The notes beneath the pieces are model-generated. The model searched no databases. It was not told where the DNA came from and saw only the letters and a program-made list of their open reading frames with translations. Positions 24,029 through 27,398 of a DNA stretch of 27,398 nucleotides are shown piece by piece (position 1 is the stretch's first letter; each line of letters opens with the position of its first letter). The stretch comes from UBA2357 sp041916775 (GTDB lineage Bacteria; Pseudomonadota; Gammaproteobacteria; Burkholderiales; Rhodocyclaceae). The translations under genes were made by a program, and so were the position numbers. The stretch lies in contig JAYRYZ010000035.1 of assembly GCA_041916775.1 (NCBI GenBank), positions 1 to 27,398 on the forward strand, given 5' to 3'.

Positions 24029-25531
24029 ATGAGCGAACAAGTCCTCGAACAATCGGCTCAGTCCGTTGCCGTCGCCGAGCGCTCCGATTTTGCGAGCCTG
24101 CTCGAAAAGGAATTCAAGCCCAAGACCGACGAACAGCGCAGCGCCGTCGAAACAGCCGTACGCACCCTCGCCGAACAAGCGCTCGAGTCCGCGGTGAGCT
24201 TCTCCGGAGACGCCTACCGCTCGATCGAGGCCATCATTGCCGAGATCGACCGCAAGCTCACCGAGCAGATCGAACACATCATCCATCACCCGCAGTTCCA
24301 GCAACTGGAGTCCACCTGGCGCGGACTGCACTACCTCGTCAACAACACCGAAACCGACGAGATGCTGAAGATCCGGGTGATGAACATCTCCAAGAAGGAT
24401 CTGCATCGCAACCTGCGCCGCCACAAGGGTATCGGCTGGGACCAGGGGCCGATCTTCCGCCGCATCTACGAAGAGGAATACGGGCAGCTCGGCGGCGCGC
24501 CGTATGGCTGCCTCGTCGGCGACTACTACTTCGACCACTCCGCACCGGATGTCGAACTGCTCGGCGAGATGGCCAAGATCTCGGCCGCCGCGCACTGCCC
24601 CTTCATCGCCGGCGCCGCCCCCGCGGTGATGCAGATGGACTCCTGGCAGGAGCTCGCCAACCCGCGCGATCTCACCAAGATCTTCGAGAACACCGAGTAC
24701 GCCCCCTGGCGCAGCCTGCGCGACGCCGATGACTCCCGCTACGTCGGGCTTGCAATGCCGCGCTTCCTCGGCCGTCTGCCGTATGGCGCCCGTACCAACC
24801 CGGTGGACGACTTCGATTTCGAGGAGCGTGCCGAAGGTGCCGATCACCAACGCTACCTGTGGGTGAACGCAGCGTTCGCGATGGCGGTCAACATCAACCG
24901 CAGCTTCAAGTATTACGGCTGGGCCACCTCGATCCGCGGCGTCGAATCCGGTGGTCTGATCGAGAACCTGCCCTGCCACACCTTCCCGACGGACGATGGA
25001 GGCGTGGACATGAAGTGCCCGACCGAAATCGCGATCTCCGACCGGCGCGAGGCAGAGCTCGCGAAGAACGGCTTCATGCCGCTGATCCATCGCAAGAATA
25101 CCGACGCCGCAGCCTTCATCGGCGCACAAAGCCTGCAAAAGCCCGCCGAGTACTACGACCCGGACGCCAGCGCCAATGCCAACCTCGCCGCGCGCCTGCC
25201 TTACCTCTTTGCGTGCTGCCGCTTCGCGCACTACCTGAAATGCATCGTGCGCGACAAGATCGGCGCGTTCAAGGAGCGCGACGACGTGGAGCGTTGGCTC
25301 AATGACTGGATCATGAACTACGTCGACGGCGACCCGGCCAACTCCAGCCAGGACACCAAGGCACGCAAGCCGCTTGCTGCCGCCGAGGTGGTCGTCGAAG
25401 AGATTCCGGACAACCCGGGTTACTACGGCGCCAAGTTCTTCCTGCGCCCGCACTACCAGCTTGAAGGCCTGACCATGAGCCTGCGCCTGGTCTCCAAGCT
25501 CCCCTCGGTCAAGGAAAACGCTGCGGGCTGA
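24029..25531 (+). CDS. tssC: T6SS sheath large subunit TssC (VipB)
   Basis: A 500-residue sheath subunit that co-assembles with TssB around the Hcp tube and is the target of TssH. Conserved stretches include STWRGLHYLVNNTETDEM (about residues 95-112), FDHSAPDVELLGEMAKIS, and the C-terminal GYYGAKFFLRPHYQLEG. GGAGG, inside the end of tssB, and GAAGG just upstream provide ribosome-binding sequences. Only 5 bp separate it from tssB. The protein is full length with no anomalies. Confidence 0.98.
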   Translation: MSEQVLEQSAQSVAVAERSDFASLLEKEFKPKTDEQRSAVETAVRTLAEQALESAVSFSGDAYRSIEAIIAEIDRKLTEQIEHIIHHPQFQQLESTWRGLHYLVNNTETDEMLKIRVMNISKKDLHRNLRRHKGIGWDQGPIFRRIYEEEYGQLGGAPYGCLVGDYYFDHSAPDVELLGEMAKISAAAHCPFIAGAAPAVMQMDSWQELANPRDLTKIFENTEYAPWRSLRDADDSRYVGLAMPRFLGRLPYGARTNPVDDFDFEERAEGADHQRYLWVNAAFAMAVNINRSFKYYGWATSIRGVESGGLIENLPCHTFPTDDGGVDMKCPTEIAISDRREAELAKNGFMPLIHRKNTDAAAFIGAQSLQKPAEYYDPDASANANLAARLPYLFACCRFAHYLKCIVRDKIGAFKERDDVERWLNDWIMNYVDGDPANSSQDTKARKPLAAAEVVVEEIPDNPGYYGAKFFLRPHYQLEGLTMSLRLVSKLPSVKENAAG

Positions 25532-25585
25532 CGCGTTCGCTGACCGGCAGAAGTTCCACCCGTTCAACCACAAAGGAAAGCAGCA

Positions 25586-26071
25586 ATGGCATCACTACAG
25601 GATTTCTACATCAAGATCGCCGGGATCGACGGTGAATCGAAGGACTCGAAGCACGCAGGCTGGATCGACGTGCTCACCTTCAACTACGGCGTCTCGCAGT
25701 CGTCGTCGATGTTCACCGGCGGCGGTGGCGGCGTCGGCAAGGCCAACTTCGACGTGCTGTCGTTCACGCACTATGTCGACAAGGCCACCCCCAACCTCAT
25801 GCAGTACTGCGCCTCCGGCAAGCACGTCGGCACGGTCGAGGTCTCTTGCTGCAAGGCGGGTGACGGTTCGCAGGAATACATGCGCATCACCCTCACCGAC
25901 TGCATCATCACCCACGCCGGTCCGTCGGGCTCCACGGAAGATGCCCGCGTCAAGGAATCGGTCAGCCTCTCGTACTCCAAGATAAAGGTCGAGGTGAAGG
26001 AGCAGAACGCCAACGGCTCCATGGGTGCCGCCGTCACCGGTACCTGGGACGTCAAGCTCAACAAGTCCTGA
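25586..26071 (+). CDS. hcp: T6SS tube protein Hcp (TssD)
   Basis: A 161-residue secreted protein whose hexameric rings form the inner tube and can carry small effectors. The Hcp1-type sequence is clear: QDFYIKIAGIDGESKD, then HAGWIDVLTFNYGVSQ and VHV-type strands such as VGTVEVSCCKAGDG. An unusual Gly run (GGGGGVGK) lies in the loop near residues 46-53. AAAGGA precedes the ATG. It is 54 bp from tssC, and a strong hairpin follows its stop. This would allow higher hcp mRNA stability than the rest of the operon. Length is typical, so it is a plain Hcp without an effector extension. Confidence 0.98.
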   Translation: MASLQDFYIKIAGIDGESKDSKHAGWIDVLTFNYGVSQSSSMFTGGGGGVGKANFDVLSFTHYVDKATPNLMQYCASGKHVGTVEVSCCKAGDGSQEYMRITLTDCIITHAGPSGSTEDARVKESVSLSYSKIKVEVKEQNANGSMGAAVTGTWDVKLNKS

Positions 26072-26079
26072 TGGTACAC

Positions 26080-26113
26080 GCGCCCCTCGAGCCGCCGAGA
26101 GGCCGAGGGGCGC
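26080..26113 (+). terminator. hairpin downstream of hcp (partial terminator or mRNA-stabilising element)
   Basis: GCGCCCCTCG (26080-26089) pairs perfectly with CGAGGGGCGC (26104-26113). A nested GCC/GGC pair (26091-26093 with 26101-26103) extends the stem. It starts 8 bp after the hcp stop. No T tract follows, so full termination is unlikely. Partial termination or 3'-end protection of the hcp message fits the large excess of Hcp needed for tube assembly. Confidence 0.65.
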
Positions 26114-26226
26114 CATACCGCCTTTGAATGCCCGATTCGCTTCAGCGCCAACAGATCATGTCTGCCCACTCCGCGTCCATGCGCAGCCAGCCAGCCCCCA
26201 CCTCGATACATCAGGAACTCCGACTC

Positions 26227-26889
26227 ATGCCGTCCACTGCTCGCCCGCTTCGTCTCGTCTCCGCCCTGGCCGTCTCGCTGCTGCTCGTGGCATGTGCCAC
26301 CACCACACCGCCCCCGCCCGCCCCACAGGAAGATCCCGCGGTGGTACGCGAGCGGGAGGCCCGCAACGCCTGGCTTGAGCAGCGCAATAACGCCGTCATG
26401 GCGCTGCGCGGCAATCCGCACCTCAGCGTCTCGGAACTGCAGCAGGGCGAGATCGTCATCCGTGTGCGCTCCGGTGGTCTTTTCCGCAGCTCGGGCAAGG
26501 CGCTCAATCCGAACATCAAGCCCGTCATCGAGCACATCGCTACGGCGCTCGTCGACAATCCCCTGTTGCAGATTCAGGTCATCGGCCACACCGACAATGT
26601 CGGCTCCGAAAAACGCAACCTCCAGTTGTCCATCGAACGTGCCGAAGCCGTACGGGACGCTCTGGTTGCTGCCGGCGTCGATGCAGAACGCATCAGCCAC
26701 GATGGACGTGGTGGCGCGGAACCGCTGGCCTCAAACGATACGCGCGACGGCCGTGCGGTGAACCGCCGGGTCGATCTGCTGATTCCCGCCTTCATTTACG
26801 ACCCCGTGCATGACAGCGACGTCTCGGCCCCGGCGTCCGCGTCTGACCCCGAGTCGGCGCAGGACGATACGCGGGAGCACGCGCAATGA
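26227..26889 (+). CDS. OmpA-family lipoprotein of the T6SS cluster
   Basis: A 220-residue lipid-anchored protein with a peptidoglycan-binding OmpA C-terminal domain. The signal peptide ends at the lipobox LVAC (Cys23). A Pro-rich tether and a charged helix (about 35-55) follow. The OmpA domain (about 105-190) shows QVIGHTDNVGS, ERAEAVRDAL and NRRVDLLI. An acidic Ser/Ala-rich tail closes the protein. The frame is open back to 26128, but the ATG at 26227 gives a proper signal peptide with AGGA upstream. Because it binds the wall from the outer membrane, it may brace the TssJLM complex (inference). TssL here already has its own OmpA domain. The stop overlaps the vgrG start as ATGA. Confidence 0.9.
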   Translation: MPSTARPLRLVSALAVSLLLVACATTTPPPPAPQEDPAVVREREARNAWLEQRNNAVMALRGNPHLSVSELQQGEIVIRVRSGGLFRSSGKALNPNIKPVIEHIATALVDNPLLQIQVIGHTDNVGSEKRNLQLSIERAEAVRDALVAAGVDAERISHDGRGGAEPLASNDTRDGRAVNRRVDLLIPAFIYDPVHDSDVSAPASASDPESAQDDTREHAQ

Positions 26890-27398
26890 ACCGCCTCCTC
26901 ACCGCCCACACTCCCTTGGGCGACGCCCTGTGGGCGGTGAGCCTGGTGGGCCGCGAGGCCCTCTCCACGCTCTACCACTTCAACATCCGCTTCAAATCGC
27001 TGGACCCCAACATCGACTGCCAGGCGATGATCGGCGAGCTGTGCGCGGTGGCGCTCGAAACCGACCAGCGCAGCCCGCGCTGGCTCTCTGGCCGGATGAT
27101 CGACTTCACCGCCATCGGCGACGAAGGCCGCCACTGGGTGTACGAAGCCACCGTCGCGCCGAAGCTCTGGCACGCCTCGCGCCGAGCGGACTTTCGCATC
27201 TGGCAGAACATGACGGTGCCCGACATCCTCTACCAGGTGCTGGGCGAGAACGCGATCCGCTTCGACATGCACCTCAAGGCGAGCTACCGCCACTGGGAGT
27301 ACGCCACCCAGTACCGCGAGACCGACCTCAACTTCATCTGCCGTCAGCTCGAACACGAAGGCATCTACTTCTGGTTCGAGCACGGCCCGGACGGCGAA
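26886..27398 (+). CDS. vgrG: T6SS spike protein VgrG (TssI), 5' part only
   Basis: The first 171 codons of a VgrG that continues past the right edge. VgrG trimers cap the Hcp tube and carry effectors out of the cell. The gp27-like N-terminal region is visible: FNIRFKSLDPNIDCQAMIG, the RMIDFTAIG segment, WLWQ-type region at KLWHASRRADFRIWQ, and the hallmark YRETDLNFICRQLEHEGIYFWFEH (about residues 144-167). The frame is open through the last base. The ATG at 26886 overlaps the upstream stop (ATGA). Whether it has a C-terminal effector domain or a DUF2345 extension cannot be seen. Confidence 0.96.
   Translation, partial: MNRLLTAHTPLGDALWAVSLVGREALSTLYHFNIRFKSLDPNIDCQAMIGELCAVALETDQRSPRWLSGRMIDFTAIGDEGRHWVYEATVAPKLWHASRRADFRIWQNMTVPDILYQVLGENAIRFDMHLKASYRHWEYATQYRETDLNFICRQLEHEGIYFWFEHGPDGE

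Noticed and set aside
23858..25573. 571-codon open frame on the minus strand opposite tssB/tssC
   Set aside because: tssB and tssC are unmistakable on the plus strand; the opposite frame is a codon-bias shadow.

Overview
The window is high-GC chromosomal DNA with two parts: a housekeeping left edge (tyrS and an M23 peptidase gene) and a nearly complete type VI secretion system (T6SS) locus. Codon use, the KMSKS-type (TyrS2-like) tyrosyl-tRNA synthetase and the TssL with a C-terminal OmpA domain all fit a betaproteobacterium. Rhodocyclales (Azoarcus/Thauera/Aromatoleum-like) is my best guess, inferred from general resemblance and not from a database search.

Left region (1-2885). Positions 1-271 hold no gene. 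They do hold a near-consensus sigma70 promoter firing leftward out of the window, with a GC-rich discriminator of the kind seen at rRNA promoters. Five copies of a 13-bp repeat lie directly upstream of it. tyrS (minus strand) and a membrane-anchored LysM/OapA-M23 peptidase gene (plus strand) are divergent.

Minus-strand T6SS operon (22137 down to 2913). In transcription order: tssJ, tssK, tssL, tssM, a 14-codon linking ORF, tssF, tssG, tssH (clpV), ppkA (Ser/Thr kinase), a lipoprotein with a PEGA-like tail, tagH (fha), pppA, tagF and tssE. Most junctions are ATGA or TGATG overlaps, so the whole run is probably one translationally coupled operon. It covers the membrane complex (TssJLM), the baseplate (TssKFGE), the recycling ATPase (TssH) and a full threonine-phosphorylation control module (PpkA-PppA-Fha-TagF).

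Plus-strand T6SS operon (22339 to the right edge). tssA, tssB (probably a TTG start), tssC, hcp, an OmpA-family lipoprotein gene and the first 171 codons of vgrG, which runs off the window. These encode the sheath, tube and spike. An AT-rich divergent regulatory region of about 200 bp separates the two operons. With the partial vgrG, all 13 core tss genes are present.

The most interesting points are these. (1) The phosphorylation module lacks TagQRST in this window but contains an undescribed lipoprotein; both it and the kinase end in PEGA-like domains. (2) A 14-codon ORF joins tssM to tssF. (3) There is a nine-G homopolymer in tssK. (4) The rRNA-like promoter carries a tandem array. (5) There are two separate peptidoglycan-binding OmpA modules. 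I see no CRISPR array, insertion sequence, tRNA gene or recognisable effector/immunity pair; effectors would be expected downstream of vgrG, outside the window.
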